From: Glaciimonas immobilis
GTDB taxonomy: Bacteria; Pseudomonadota; Gammaproteobacteria; Burkholderiales; Burkholderiaceae_D
Direction of reading: 5' to 3'
Length of the DNA stretch: 64,000 nt
Assembly (NCBI RefSeq): GCF_011947285.1
Contig: NZ_JAAOZT010000007.1
Span: 248,001-312,000, forward strand
The stretch's first letter is position 1. The number at the start of each line of letters is the position of its first letter. Positions 41,334 to 51,446 of this stretch are shown piece by piece. The notes under the pieces are model-generated. The model was not told where the DNA came from. It ran no database searches and worked only from the letters and a program-made list of their open reading frames with translations. The position numbers and the translations under genes were made by a program.

Positions 41334-42509
41334 TTAGCGTCGCCCAAACATCATTTGCTCGGCCAGCATATTTTTTGCTGGCTGAATAGCATCCACTAAA
41401 CCGAGTGATAACCCTAGCAGGGTTTGTGAGAGGGCGCCTTCCGGGGCGCTGGCGAATATACGGGCCATTATGTCTGTCATGCGGATTGTTATGCTGCGGT
41501 CGGATTTTCTGCTGAGGGTGAACTTTTCCAGCGCTGCAGGGGTGACTTCCTGGGCTAACAATTTAGCTAATACCGTGGCATCGCGTAGTCCCAGATTGAG
41601 ACCTTGGCCTGCGACCGGGTGGAGGGTCTGGGCGGCGTTGCCGATGGCGACGGTATGGGTGGAAGTGGTAGGGTTTGCGTTTAGGCCTAGTGGAAAACTG
41701 TTCCGTTGGGAGGTACGGATAAAACGTCCTATGCGAGCGCCAAAGGCCTCCGCCAGCGCTTGTAGAAATAGTGCGTCATTCAACCCCAGCAGTTGTGCAG
41801 CGTTAGCGGTGCGCACGCACCAGACTAACGCGTAGCCGTCGTCCTGCGGGAGTAGCGCTAGCGGGCCCTGATCGGTAAAGCGCTCAAAGGCGCGATGGGG
41901 AATTGGTGCGCTGGTGTGCACGTGCGCGACGATGGCAATCTGGTTGTAATCGCGTTGCAGCTCTTTGCAGGTTTGTGCGCCGAATAAACCGCCTTCGGCT
42001 TGTACCATCACTTTGCAATGCATACGGTGGCCATCCGATAGCGTCATCGTAACGCCGCGCGTGTGATCGTCGCTTGTGCTGACCTGAAGCGGACGCAAGA
42101 GCGTGATCTCTTGCAGCGCTGGCAAGGCGGCCAGCGCTGTGACCAGATTGCCGTAACGACTGACGTAACCCAGCGCTGGTAATTGATATTCATCGCGTTC
42201 AATAAATGTTCGGCCAAAATGTCCCCGTCTTGAGACGTGAATCTGGTGGATGGCGGTGGCGGCTACTGGCCACGCGCCGATGTCTTCCAGAATCTGGCGA
42301 CTGCCGTAAGAAAGCGCCAGCGCGCGAGGATCAAGACGGGCCTGATCAATTGTTTTGCCATCGATTAGCGCTATCCGGTCTGGTGCGATGCCGCGTTTGA
42401 CCAGTAAGGCGGCGAACGCCATTCCCACCGGTCCGGCACCGCAAATCGCGATATCGGCATGGATGATATTGCCTGCATCTGATGTTGTTTTTGATGTGCT
42501 GTCGGTCAT
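41334..42509 (-). CDS. UbiH/UbiF/VisC-family FAD-dependent hydroxylase
   Basis: A 391-residue flavin monooxygenase of the ubiquinone-ring hydroxylase group. It has the N-terminal FAD dinucleotide motif IAICGAGPVGMAFAALLVKRG, the middle MTLSDGHRM region, and the family signature GNAAQTLHPVAGQGLNLGLRD (about residue 290). It probably adds one of the ring hydroxyls in ubiquinone synthesis; which position (C1, C5 or C6) cannot be told from sequence alone. It starts seven bases after the pepP stop, so the two form an operon. Confidence 0.9.
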   Translation of the reverse strand: MTDSTSKTTSDAGNIIHADIAICGAGPVGMAFAALLVKRGIAPDRIALIDGKTIDQARLDPRALALSYGSRQILEDIGAWPVAATAIHQIHVSRRGHFGRTFIERDEYQLPALGYVSRYGNLVTALAALPALQEITLLRPLQVSTSDDHTRGVTMTLSDGHRMHCKVMVQAEGGLFGAQTCKELQRDYNQIAIVAHVHTSAPIPHRAFERFTDQGPLALLPQDDGYALVWCVRTANAAQLLGLNDALFLQALAEAFGARIGRFIRTSQRNSFPLGLNANPTTSTHTVAIGNAAQTLHPVAGQGLNLGLRDATVLAKLLAQEVTPAALEKFTLSRKSDRSITIRMTDIMARIFASAPEGALSQTLLGLSLGLVDAIQPAKNMLAEQMMFGRR

Positions 42510-42516
42510 GGTGGCG

Positions 42517-43857
42517 CTATTTTCGCATCAATGCTTCGATATCGGCGACAGTACGCGGCGCGCCAGTGGTCATCAGTTCGCAGCCGTTGTCGGTGACTAA
42601 AGCGTCGTCTTCAATGCGGATGCCGATGTTCCAGTATTTTTCTGGAACGCCTTCTGCTGGCCGCACGTAAATGCCGGGTTCGATAGTGGTCACCATGCCG
42701 GGTTGCAGCCCGCGCCATGGCCTTTGCCCGCCTTCTGTTAGCGCGGCATTCAGATCCCTGTATTCGCCCACATCATGCACGTCCATGCCTAGCCAATGAC
42801 CAGTTCGGTGCATATAAAACTGTCTGAAATCACCGTTGGTAATGACGTCTTCTAACGAACCGACTTTGTCCTTCTTGAGTAATCCGGTATCCAGCATGCC
42901 TTGGGCCAGCACGCGCACTGCCGCGTCGTGACCGTCCATAAAATGGTTGCCCGGACGCGTCACTGCTATGGCCGCGTTTTGCGCCGCCAATACAATCTCG
43001 TATAACTCTTTTTGTGGGCCTGAAAAGATGCCGTTGGCCGGAAAAGTACGGCTGATATCACCAGCATAGCTGTCAAATTCGCAACCGGCATCGATCAGCA
43101 CCAGATCACCGTCTTGCAGAACCGCATCGCCGGCCCGATAGTGCAATACGCAGGCGTTGGCACCGGTCGCGACGATCGATCCATAGGCGGGATATTGCGA
43201 TCCTTGACGACGAAATTCGTGGAGTAATTCTGCTTCCAATTCATATTCATGCAGGCCGGAGCGCGACATCCGCATGGCACGACAATGGCCTTCGGCGGAA
43301 ATGATGCCCGCACGTCGCATCAACGCAATCTCGTCTGCGTCTTTAATTAAACGCATTTCATCCATCAGCACCTGAACGTTATGGATGGCAGACGGCGCAA
43401 CCACGCCTGCACGGCTCATGGCGCGCACACTATCTAACCAGCCCTGCAATTTTTCATCGTATGCACGTTGCTGGCCTTGGGTATAAAAGACTGAAGGCGC
43501 GTCGGCTAGCAATTTTGGGATTTCAACTGACATCGCTTCAATGGGAAACGCGGCGTCGAAGCCAAACTTTTGTCGTGCAGCCTCCGGGCCGTAGCGGACG
43601 CCGTCCCAGATTTCACGTTCCAGATTTTTTTCACGGCAAAACAGAATTGATTGTGGCTTTTCGCCTGCAACGATGACGACAACCGATTCTGGTTCCATAA
43701 AGCCCGACATGTAATAGAAGTAGCTATCGTGACGATACGGGTAGTCGGCATCCCGGTTGCGCATCACTTCAGGAGCGGTAGGGATGATCGCTACACCGCC
43801 GCCTTTGGCTTGCATCAGACTTATTAACTGCGCGCGACGTGTGGAGTAGGGGTTCAT
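42517..43857 (-). CDS. pepP: Xaa-Pro aminopeptidase
   Basis: PepP removes the N-terminal residue when the second is proline. The 446-residue protein has the AMP-N domain followed by a pita-bread metallopeptidase fold with all five metal ligands: the two Asp in LIDAGCEFDSYAGDISRTFP, the His in HRTGHWLGMDVHDVGEY, and Glu in TTIEPGIYV and IRIEDDALV. The start ATG 43857 (MNPYSTRRAQLI) matches the family; the open frame is 14 codons longer. A gene for the Ubi hydroxylase follows directly, the same pairing as pepP-ubiH in E. coli. Confidence 0.95.
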   Translation of the reverse strand: MNPYSTRRAQLISLMQAKGGGVAIIPTAPEVMRNRDADYPYRHDSYFYYMSGFMEPESVVVIVAGEKPQSILFCREKNLEREIWDGVRYGPEAARQKFGFDAAFPIEAMSVEIPKLLADAPSVFYTQGQQRAYDEKLQGWLDSVRAMSRAGVVAPSAIHNVQVLMDEMRLIKDADEIALMRRAGIISAEGHCRAMRMSRSGLHEYELEAELLHEFRRQGSQYPAYGSIVATGANACVLHYRAGDAVLQDGDLVLIDAGCEFDSYAGDISRTFPANGIFSGPQKELYEIVLAAQNAAIAVTRPGNHFMDGHDAAVRVLAQGMLDTGLLKKDKVGSLEDVITNGDFRQFYMHRTGHWLGMDVHDVGEYRDLNAALTEGGQRPWRGLQPGMVTTIEPGIYVRPAEGVPEKYWNIGIRIEDDALVTDNGCELMTTGAPRTVADIEALMRK

Positions 43858-43968
43858 AAGCATCCTTGCATGTTGGTGAGTGGCACCGCTGGGCGTCATT
43901 CTGGTAGCTAATCTGGAATACTCATCCTGATAAAATAAGTCGATCAGGACGATTGATTCTGAGATTCT

Positions 43969-43998
43969 TTAGCGAAATCTATATTAGCGAAATCTATA
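43969..43998. repeat. Exact 15-bp tandem duplication
   Basis: TTAGCGAAATCTATA occurs twice head to tail between pepP and the end of murU. It encodes nothing that I can support. Confidence 0.9.
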
Positions 43999-44084
43999 TT
44001 CGATTGTCGCCCATTCAACGCTGGTCTGGTTGTGGTAACTAATATTCCTGACCCGTCCGAATAACGCGACATCTGTTGCATCGA

Positions 44085-44786
44085 TTACATTGGTGCGTTT
44101 AACTGTTCCAACCGCGCAACCGTCCCGACATCGGTCCAGTCGCCACGATAGACCTCGCCGCCGAGTTGGCCGCGATCCGCGTAGTCACGCAGTATCGGGG
44201 CCAACTTACCGAATTCACCTGGTGCAATAGAATCGAAAATCATCGGACGGAATACCCCGATACCGGAGTAAGTAAAGCGCGGCTCGCCTTCGTTAGACAC
44301 CGAAAAACTATGCACCGCAAAGTCGCCATCAGGGTGATGTGCCGGATTTTTGACCAGATAAATCCAGCCGACGTCTCTGGTTTCAATCGGATGCGGAACG
44401 CCCCAGAGATCATTGTCCTCCAGCGTTGTTTTGACTTGTTCAAAATTGAAAAAAGGGCAGTAGATATCGGCCGAAATGGCAATAAATGGCGCCTCACCGA
44501 GTAAGTGTCGCACCTTAGCCACGCCGCCCGCAGTCTCTAGCGCCGTGCCTTCTGCCGAGTAGGTGATTTTAGCTCCGAATTTGCTGCCGTCGCCGAGCGT
44601 ATCTTCGATCAATTGGCCTAAATGGGCGTGATTAATGATGATATCGGTAATACCAGCGCGTACCAGATTGACGATGTGCCAGACGATGAGCGGGCGACCA
44701 CGGACTTTTAGCAGCGGTTTAGGAGTGGTGTCGGTCAGTGGGCGCATGCGCTCACCACGACCGGCGGAAAAAATCATTGCTTTCAT
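44085..44786 (-). CDS. murU: N-acetylmuramate alpha-1-phosphate uridylyltransferase
   Basis: MurU makes UDP-MurNAc from MurNAc-1-phosphate and UTP, part of the cell-wall recycling route that bypasses MurA (and so fosfomycin). The 233-residue nucleotidyltransferase has the signature MIFSAGRGERMRPLT, then PKPLLKVRGRPLI, a metal Asp in FIAISADIYCPF, and a late YRGDWTDVGT. The amgK kinase gene lies 121 bases upstream on the same strand, as in pseudomonads, which supports MurU over a general sugar nucleotidyltransferase. Confidence 0.92.
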   Translation of the reverse strand: MKAMIFSAGRGERMRPLTDTTPKPLLKVRGRPLIVWHIVNLVRAGITDIIINHAHLGQLIEDTLGDGSKFGAKITYSAEGTALETAGGVAKVRHLLGEAPFIAISADIYCPFFNFEQVKTTLEDNDLWGVPHPIETRDVGWIYLVKNPAHHPDGDFAVHSFSVSNEGEPRFTYSGIGVFRPMIFDSIAPGEFGKLAPILRDYADRGQLGGEVYRGDWTDVGTVARLEQLNAPM

Positions 44787-44907
44787 GGTGGCTCAGTTAT
44801 TTAGTTATTGGTTATTGGTATTGGTACTATTAATTATCGTGCCCGGCAATGATGTTATCAACAAATATACCGAGAAAACATTGCAGGGCAGGTGCGACGA
44901 ATCAACC

Positions 44908-46029
44908 TTAAAAGGTATAGCCAATCTGCTGCGGCGTGTCTTCCAGTTTATCGATCAGGCGTACCAGAGGGATCAGCTCGCGGTAGCGCAATGCCGCTTT
45001 GCGCACATAATCCATTACTTGCGGTATGTGCTGCATGTATTCTGGTTTGCCATCACGATATTTGAGACGCGCGAACAGGCCAAGAATTTTCAGGTGACGC
45101 TGCAATCCCATGTATTCAAAATCCCGATAAAACGTGTCGATATCTGGCGCAACCGGCAAGCCCACGCGTTTAGCGCGCTCCCAATAGCGAATCACCCAGT
45201 CGAGAATCTGTGCTTCATCCCATGAGCGGTAGACGTCGCGCAACAGAGACGCGAGGTCGTACGTAATCGGGCCATAAAGCGCACCCTGAAAATCCAGAAC
45301 GCCGGGATTGCCTGTCGGTATCACCATCAGATTACGCGAATGATAATCGCGATGGACGTACACCTGAGGCTGGGCCATATTATTGGCCAAAATAACATTA
45401 AAAACTTCCTCCAGGCTGGCGCTCTGTTCCGTCGTCAGCGTAACATTCAGATGTTTGCCTATATACCACTCAGAAAATATTTGGAGCTCTTTTAATAAAA
45501 ATGCCCGGTCATATTCTGGCAACACGTCCGGCTTGCTGTGGGTTTGCAACGTTACTAAAGCATTGATTGCGTCAAGATAGAGCGCGTTGGCGTCAGCGTT
45601 CTCTTCATTCAGTTGTTGCAGATAGGTGGTCGGACCCATATCGGACAGCAGCAAAAAGCCTTGTTCAACGTCTTGCGCGAGGATAGCAGGCGTTGACATT
45701 CCGGCATCATTGAAGATGCCCGCGATAGCGATGAACGGGCGCACGTCTTCTTGTGGTTGCGGCGCATCCATGACGATTAAAGTGTCTGGTGCGGTGGCGC
45801 CGGAGGCAGTGACCCCTGAGCTAGCCCGGTCAACCCTAAAATAACGTCTGAAGCTGGCATCGGCTGAGGCGGGTCGCATTGACGCTGCGATAGTTGGGTA
45901 GTCTGCTAAAGTTGAAAGCCACGCAAGTATTTTGATCAGACGCAGATCGGTCGCCTCAGGGGGTAAAGAAGGTGCGCACTCTGCGGCTAACAGAGGTGGA
46001 GTCGGAGTTGATGTCCGGTTTGATGTCAT
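44908..46029 (-). CDS. amgK: N-acetylmuramate/N-acetylglucosamine kinase
   Basis: A 373-residue kinase of the aminoglycoside phosphotransferase fold that phosphorylates MurNAc and GlcNAc at the anomeric position for MurU. It has the catalytic loop YVHRDYHSRNLMV and the metal Asp in VLDFQGALYGPITYDLASLL, with the N-terminal FRRYFRV strand. The first 50 residues are Pro/Ala-rich and longer than in Pseudomonas, so the true start may be internal. It is divergent from lptD across an 89-base gap that must hold both promoters. Confidence 0.92.
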   Translation of the reverse strand: MTSNRTSTPTPPLLAAECAPSLPPEATDLRLIKILAWLSTLADYPTIAASMRPASADASFRRYFRVDRASSGVTASGATAPDTLIVMDAPQPQEDVRPFIAIAGIFNDAGMSTPAILAQDVEQGFLLLSDMGPTTYLQQLNEENADANALYLDAINALVTLQTHSKPDVLPEYDRAFLLKELQIFSEWYIGKHLNVTLTTEQSASLEEVFNVILANNMAQPQVYVHRDYHSRNLMVIPTGNPGVLDFQGALYGPITYDLASLLRDVYRSWDEAQILDWVIRYWERAKRVGLPVAPDIDTFYRDFEYMGLQRHLKILGLFARLKYRDGKPEYMQHIPQVMDYVRKAALRYRELIPLVRLIDKLEDTPQQIGYTF

Positions 46030-46118
46030 TTAGCGGTCCAGGAATACGGTTGTAGGTAGTGAGTTCCCCTATAATAAGGTATTAATTTTAAAAAATCGCC
46101 TACGATGGTGTTTGCTCA

Positions 46119-48515
46119 ATGCATTTTTTGACACGGTTTTCCTCAGTGCTCCTTTCCCAAGCCTCGCCGCAACCACTGCTGTCGACCCAATTACGCTCGC
46201 CAATACGCGGACGTTTGGTCGTGCCCTCCCGTCAAATCGGGTCGTTACCGCTGCCTCGCATGCGACGGCTTACGTGGCTAATTGCGTCGGTACTGGCTTC
46301 TTCGGTGCCGATATTGACGTCATCTGTTGCCATGGCGCAAGCAGTTGCGGTCAGGCCTCCGCATGTCGATGAGAGCAATTTACCAATCACTGTTGAAGCT
46401 GACCAGATGACAGGTCGCCCGGATCGGGTGCTCAACCTTGACAGTAACGCTGAGTTGAAGCGTGGCCAGACCGAGGTTAAAGCCGATAAGGCAACTTACC
46501 GGATTGTTGAAAATGAGGTCGAGGCGCACGGTTGCGTGCGGATGAATCGTTACGGTGACGAGTACACCGGCGATGATCTCAAGCTCAATATGGACTCTGG
46601 ACAAGGATTTTTGACCAAGCCGACTTATAAGTTTGGTATCAACGGCGGGCATGGGGGTGCCGAACGTTATGATTTTGTGGATGAAGATCATGCCAAGGCG
46701 ATTACCGGAACGTACACTACTTGTCCCGGTATCAATCCGGACTGGTATATCAAATCAAGCACCATGGATATCGATACCGGTCGCTCGGAGGGCTTGGCGC
46801 ATGGCGGTGTATTGTATTTCAAGGATATCCCGATTCTGGCTTCCCCTATTCTGTCCTTTCCGCTTTCCAGCGATCGCCAGTCCGGGTTTTTGCCACCGAC
46901 CATCGGTGCCACCAGTACCGGCGGCTTTGAAGTCAGTCAGCCGTATTATTTTAATATCGCACCCAATCGCGACATGACTTTCAGTCCTAATGTGATTACC
47001 AAGCGCGGTGTGCAACTGGGGGTTGAAGGGCGCTATCTAAGCGATACTTATAGCGGTATTACCCGTTTTGAGTACCTGCCAAACGATATGTTAACAAAAA
47101 GTAATCGTTATGCCATTGAGTCAACACACGCACAAAAATTGGGTGGTGGTTTTGGCATGTCGTGGAATGTAAACTACGCATCCGATAATAAATATCCAGA
47201 TGATTTTTCCCGATCTATTACACAGAGTGCGCAACGACTACTGAATCGCGAGCTTGATCTGACCTATGGCGGTACTTTAGGCAGCGTGACAGCGATCGCG
47301 TCGCGGTATCAGGTGTTGCAAGATTTCGATTCCAAAGGCAACCCGTTGATATCTCGGCCGTATGATCGGTTGCCGCAGGTCACGTACGGCGTGGGGCGAC
47401 AGGACGTTGGCGGGTTTGACTGGACCGTGGCTGCCCAATATACCCGCTTTAAAAATAGCCAGTACGATATCGCGCCGAGCAGGCAACTGCCGGGTGAAGG
47501 CGATCGTATTTACATTAATCCGCAGATTTCGTATCCGATCATCGGGGCTAGTTATTTTTTAACACCTAAGATTCAGCTCGATGCAACGTCGTACAGCCTT
47601 ACCAACGTGGTGCCGGGATCGCCGACCAGTTTCAGTCGTGTTTTGCCAACGTTCTCAATCGACGGGGGGCTGACCTTTGAGCGAGATGCAAAATTATTTG
47701 GTAACGCGGTAACCCAAACCTTAGAGCCACGCCTGTTTTATGTACGGACGCCATATAAAGATCAGAATAACTATCCACTGTTCGATACTGGTGTGGCCGA
47801 CTTCAATTTCGCCCAGATTTTTACTGAAAATAAGTTTTCCGGTCATGATCGCATTAGCGATGCGAACCAGTTGACGACGGCCATTACCTCGCGTTTTATC
47901 GAAGAAAGCGGGATTGAACGTTTGCGGCTCGCGATTGGTCAACGCTTTTACTTTACGCCGCCATTGGTATCGCTGGATAACAGTATCGTCAACAGTCGTT
48001 CCGATTTATTGTTCGGCGCAAGTGGTCAATTGACGCGCACGCTTGGACTGGACAGCAATCTGCAATACAGTCAAAGTAACAATACGATTCAGCGCGCCAA
48101 TTACAGTATTCGCTGGCAGCCTGGTCCTAAAGAAGTTGTCAACCTGGCGTATCGGCTGGATCGCACGCCAGCGGACGTCGCACTGAATAATAACGAAATA
48201 TTGAAACAAGTCGACTTATCGGCGCAATGGCCACTCGCCAAACGTTGGTATGGCGTTGGGCGCATCAATTACTCGCTCCAGGATCGAAGAATTGCTGAAG
48301 GTTTGCTCGGTGTAGAGTATAAAGCTGATTGTTGGGTTTTTCGCGTAGTGGCGCAACGGACCCCGACCTCGACTGCTAAAACCAGTTCCGCGTTATTTTT
48401 CCAGCTTGAATTGAATGGTTTGACGAAACTAGGCTCCAACCCGATGCAAGCATTAAAAGGCAGCATCCCCGGTTATCAAAATGTAAATCAACCTGACAAG
48501 ATCATCAGTAACTGA
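46119..48515 (+). CDS. lptD: LPS-assembly protein LptD
   Basis: LptD is the outer-membrane barrel that inserts lipopolysaccharide together with LptE. The protein has a signal peptide (RRLTWLIASVLASSVPIL, cut after AMA), an OstA-like periplasmic domain beginning ITVEADQMTG and containing RGQTEVKADKATY, and a large beta barrel to the C-terminus. Cysteines in AHGCVR, TTCPG and YKADCW could make the disulfides needed for activation; only one lies in the C-terminal pair position. The signal peptide starts at residue 48 of the longest frame, so ATG 46260 is an alternative start. surA follows 17 bases downstream. Confidence 0.95.
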   Translation: MHFLTRFSSVLLSQASPQPLLSTQLRSPIRGRLVVPSRQIGSLPLPRMRRLTWLIASVLASSVPILTSSVAMAQAVAVRPPHVDESNLPITVEADQMTGRPDRVLNLDSNAELKRGQTEVKADKATYRIVENEVEAHGCVRMNRYGDEYTGDDLKLNMDSGQGFLTKPTYKFGINGGHGGAERYDFVDEDHAKAITGTYTTCPGINPDWYIKSSTMDIDTGRSEGLAHGGVLYFKDIPILASPILSFPLSSDRQSGFLPPTIGATSTGGFEVSQPYYFNIAPNRDMTFSPNVITKRGVQLGVEGRYLSDTYSGITRFEYLPNDMLTKSNRYAIESTHAQKLGGGFGMSWNVNYASDNKYPDDFSRSITQSAQRLLNRELDLTYGGTLGSVTAIASRYQVLQDFDSKGNPLISRPYDRLPQVTYGVGRQDVGGFDWTVAAQYTRFKNSQYDIAPSRQLPGEGDRIYINPQISYPIIGASYFLTPKIQLDATSYSLTNVVPGSPTSFSRVLPTFSIDGGLTFERDAKLFGNAVTQTLEPRLFYVRTPYKDQNNYPLFDTGVADFNFAQIFTENKFSGHDRISDANQLTTAITSRFIEESGIERLRLAIGQRFYFTPPLVSLDNSIVNSRSDLLFGASGQLTRTLGLDSNLQYSQSNNTIQRANYSIRWQPGPKEVVNLAYRLDRTPADVALNNNEILKQVDLSAQWPLAKRWYGVGRINYSLQDRRIAEGLLGVEYKADCWVFRVVAQRTPTSTAKTSSALFFQLELNGLTKLGSNPMQALKGSIPGYQNVNQPDKIISN

Positions 48516-48550
48516 ATCCGTCATACTTATATATGAATGCTCTCATCACT

Positions 48551-49987
48551 ATGCGTAAAACCATCAAGCCCCGCTCGTCCAACCAGACTCACATTGCGAT
48601 GATTATTGCATCGCTGCTCATCAGTACCTCCAGTGCATGGGCGCAAAAGCCAGTCAGCCCGTTGAGTCCACCCCTGATGGACTCGCCGACCACAGTGGCT
48701 GCCCCGGCTGCCCGAAAGCCAAGAGCGGCCGGCACCCCCGAGACAATAGATTCGATTGCGGCGGTAGTTAACAATGAAGTCATTACCCGTCAGGAGCTGG
48801 CACTGCGCCTGAAGGACGTGATTGCGCGGATGCAAGGGCAGGGCGTTGAAGTGCCGCCCCCGGCTGAATTGCAAAAGCAGTTGCTTGAGCGTTTAATCCT
48901 TGAGCGGGCGCAAGTGCAGGCCGCTAAAGAGGCGGGTTTGTCGGTCGACGACAAAATGCTGGACACTTCAATTGGCCGCATTGCAGAACAAAATAAATTG
49001 TCGATGAGCGACTTCCGCAAGCAACTGGATCACGACAAGATTTCTTATACTGCTTTTCGGGAAGATATCCGTCGCGAAATCTTGTTGCAACGCCTGCGTG
49101 AGCGTGAGGTCGATAACAAAATTACCATCACCGAATCAGAAGTCGATAATTATCTGACCGCCGAAGCCAATAACAAGCAATCGCAACAGGCGCAGCAAGA
49201 ATTTAATTTGTCACAGATTTTAGTGCGCGTGCCAGAAAATGCTACGCCAGCGCAAGTCAGTGAGCGTCGTAAACGTGCAGAAGAAGTGTTGCAGCAATTG
49301 CGCTCTGGTGGCAATTTCGGCAAGGTCGCGGCAACCTATTCTGATGCTCCCGATGCTTTGTCGGGGGGCGAGCTAGGATGGCGCGCACAGGATCGCTTGC
49401 CGAAAATGTTTCTCGATGCAATTGCAACCCTGACGCCGGGTCAGGTCACTACTATCCTACAAAGTGCGAATGGTTTTCACATCGTTCGGCTTAACGATAA
49501 ACGTGCTGCTGCCAATACACCAAAACCTGACGCCGCACCGGTAGAGCAAACACACGCCCGTCATATCCTGATAAAAGTCACCCCAACGGTATCAGCGGCA
49601 GATGCTAAACGCCGTTTGCTGGAACTAAAAGATCGTCTGGACAATAAAGCGGCCACGTTTGAAGATTTGGCTAAATTATATTCGAATGATTTGTCCGCCT
49701 CTAAAGGTGGTGATCTGGGTTGGATCTATCCCGGTGATACCGTCCCGGAATTTCAACGTGCGATGGATACACTGAAACCCGGTCAAATCAGCGAACCGAT
49801 TCAAACCCCTTTCGGTTATCACCTTATTCAGGTGCTGGAGCGCAAAACCGATACCGTCTCGTCTGATCGTAAACGCCTTGCAGCGCGTGCTGCCATTCGT
49901 GAGCGTAAGCAGGAAGAAGCGACCAACGACTGGTTGAGAGAGCTGCGCGACCGCGCCTACGTGGAATATCGCACCGACGATAATTGA
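48551..49987 (+). CDS. surA: Periplasmic chaperone and peptidyl-prolyl isomerase SurA
   Basis: SurA escorts outer-membrane proteins such as LptD to the BAM machine. About 478 residues: a signal peptide (MIIASLLISTSSAWAQ), an N-terminal chaperone domain (IAAVVNNEVITRQELALRL and ILERAQVQAAKEAGLSVDD), two parvulin domains (QILVRVPENATPAQV to about residue 320 and HILIKVTPTVSAADAKRR to about 440) and a final helix. ATG 48551 is placed before the signal peptide; ATG 48533 is six codons upstream. A Pro-rich stretch of about 40 residues follows the signal peptide. The order lptD-surA-pdxA-rsmA is the conserved one. Confidence 0.95.
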   Translation: MRKTIKPRSSNQTHIAMIIASLLISTSSAWAQKPVSPLSPPLMDSPTTVAAPAARKPRAAGTPETIDSIAAVVNNEVITRQELALRLKDVIARMQGQGVEVPPPAELQKQLLERLILERAQVQAAKEAGLSVDDKMLDTSIGRIAEQNKLSMSDFRKQLDHDKISYTAFREDIRREILLQRLREREVDNKITITESEVDNYLTAEANNKQSQQAQQEFNLSQILVRVPENATPAQVSERRKRAEEVLQQLRSGGNFGKVAATYSDAPDALSGGELGWRAQDRLPKMFLDAIATLTPGQVTTILQSANGFHIVRLNDKRAAANTPKPDAAPVEQTHARHILIKVTPTVSAADAKRRLLELKDRLDNKAATFEDLAKLYSNDLSASKGGDLGWIYPGDTVPEFQRAMDTLKPGQISEPIQTPFGYHLIQVLERKTDTVSSDRKRLAARAAIRERKQEEATNDWLRELRDRAYVEYRTDDN

Positions 49988-50085
49988 TGGCTTAACCCCG
50001 CGTGTTATTTTGCACGCGGGGAGTCTCTAAGATGCGGTGAAATGCGGCGATTTGCTCCAAAGTGCTGTTACGACTACTAATTGAC

Positions 50086-51174
50086 ATGGCAATGACTGCT
50101 GAAAAATCCCTCAACACAGGAACTCGTGCCGTGAGTACTGCCGCCTCGCGCCCCATCCTAGCGATAACCTGTGGTGAACCGGCCGGTATCGGTCCGGAAA
50201 TATCAATCAGAGCGGCGTGGGAGTTACGCGCCACTATCAATAGTGTTCTGATTGGTGACGCTGCATTTTTGGCAATGATTGCAGAGGAGATCGACCCTGC
50301 TATAAAACTGGTTGCACTCTCTGAGCAAGCATTCAAATTTAGCGGGTTGCCTGACTTTGGGCCGGAGCGCGTAGCGGTGATTGATTGTCCCTTTAGCGTC
50401 CACGTGCGGCCGGGCGTACTCGATCCGCGCAATGGCAGGGCGATTTTAAAGACACTGGATATTGCGATCAGTGGGGCCATGGAAAAAGCCTTCGACGCTA
50501 TCGTCACCGCGCCGTTGCAAAAAAGCACGATTAATGACGCTGGTGTACATTTCACTGGCCATACAGAATATCTGGCAGAAAAAACCGACACCGAACACGT
50601 AGTAATGATGCTGGCGACGGACCGCACCACGCCGCCGTTACGGGTTGCGCTGGCGACGACACATCTCGCCTTGAAGGATGTGGCGGCGGCTATTACTGCC
50701 GATAGTCTGAGCCGTACATTGGATATTTTGCAGCATGATTTGCGCGCCAGATTTGGCATAGCGCAGCCGCGTATATTGGTCACCGGCCTCAATCCGCATG
50801 CCGGTGAAGGCGGTTATCTGGGTCGCGAAGAGATAGACATCATTATCCCGGTATTGGCGGCAGCAAAGGCTAAAGGCATGTTAGTCAGCGGTCCTTATCC
50901 TGCCGATACCTTGTTCCAGCAAAAATATCTGGATCAGGCCGATTGCGTACTGGCGATGTATCACGATCAGGGTTTGCCAGTGCTCAAATACGCCAGCTTC
51001 GGACATGGCATCAATATTACACTCGGCTTGCCTGTCATTCGTACTTCGGTCGATCACGGAACGGCGCTCGATTTAGCAGCGGCTGGCTTGGGAAGAGCCG
51101 ATCATGGCAGTATGCTGGCAGCGCTTAACGCGGCGGCACAGCTGGTGCGCGCGACCGCCGCTGTCGCTGAATAA
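50086..51174 (+). CDS. pdxA: 4-hydroxythreonine-4-phosphate dehydrogenase
   Basis: PdxA oxidises 4-phosphohydroxy-L-threonine in pyridoxal phosphate synthesis. About 362 residues with the start block [17 protein letters not shown], the [11 protein letters not shown] metal histidine region (about residue 160) and [20 protein letters not shown] (about 290), all typical. The start is uncertain: ATG 50086 and 50092 are near each other and neither has a good ribosome site, and about 20 extra residues precede the conserved block. It lies after surA in the conserved cluster, with rsmA downstream. Confidence 0.94.
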   Translation: MAMTAEKSLNTGTRAVSTAASRPILAITCGEPAGIGPEISIRAAWELRATINSVLIGDAAFLAMIAEEIDPAIKLVALSEQAFKFSGLPDFGPERVAVIDCPFSVHVRPGVLDPRNGRAILKTLDIAISGAMEKAFDAIVTAPLQKSTINDAGVHFTGHTEYLAEKTDTEHVVMMLATDRTTPPLRVALATTHLALKDVAAAITADSLSRTLDILQHDLRARFGIAQPRILVTGLNPHAGEGGYLGREEIDIIIPVLAAAKAKGMLVSGPYPADTLFQQKYLDQADCVLAMYHDQGLPVLKYASFGHGINITLGLPVIRTSVDHGTALDLAAAGLGRADHGSMLAALNAAAQLVRATAAVAE

Positions 51175-51446
51175 CTCCGCTTTACTTTGCGTTGAACGGC
51201 GCATAGTAGCTAGCGTAAAAGTATGGCAAGGGGACGGCAATCCTTAAACCACTCGAATCGGCAGCGTATCAAATTTAGAATTAAGCAAAACCTTCCCTAA
51301 ATGGCTTTAAGTTGCCGACGCATAACGCAGGCAAGTCTATGGTCTCGCATGGGGAAAGTAACGCCCCGCCGAGGCAATTTTGCGTAAGTCCTATTTTTAT
51401 CATCAACCTTTGGCATCACCTATTACACAGCTCATCGCATCCATAA

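Noticed and set aside
44800-44835. GTTATTGGTTATTGGTATTGG tandem-like run between murU and amgK
   Set aside because: Very short and imperfect, with no structure or neighbouring signal; not listed as a repeat feature.
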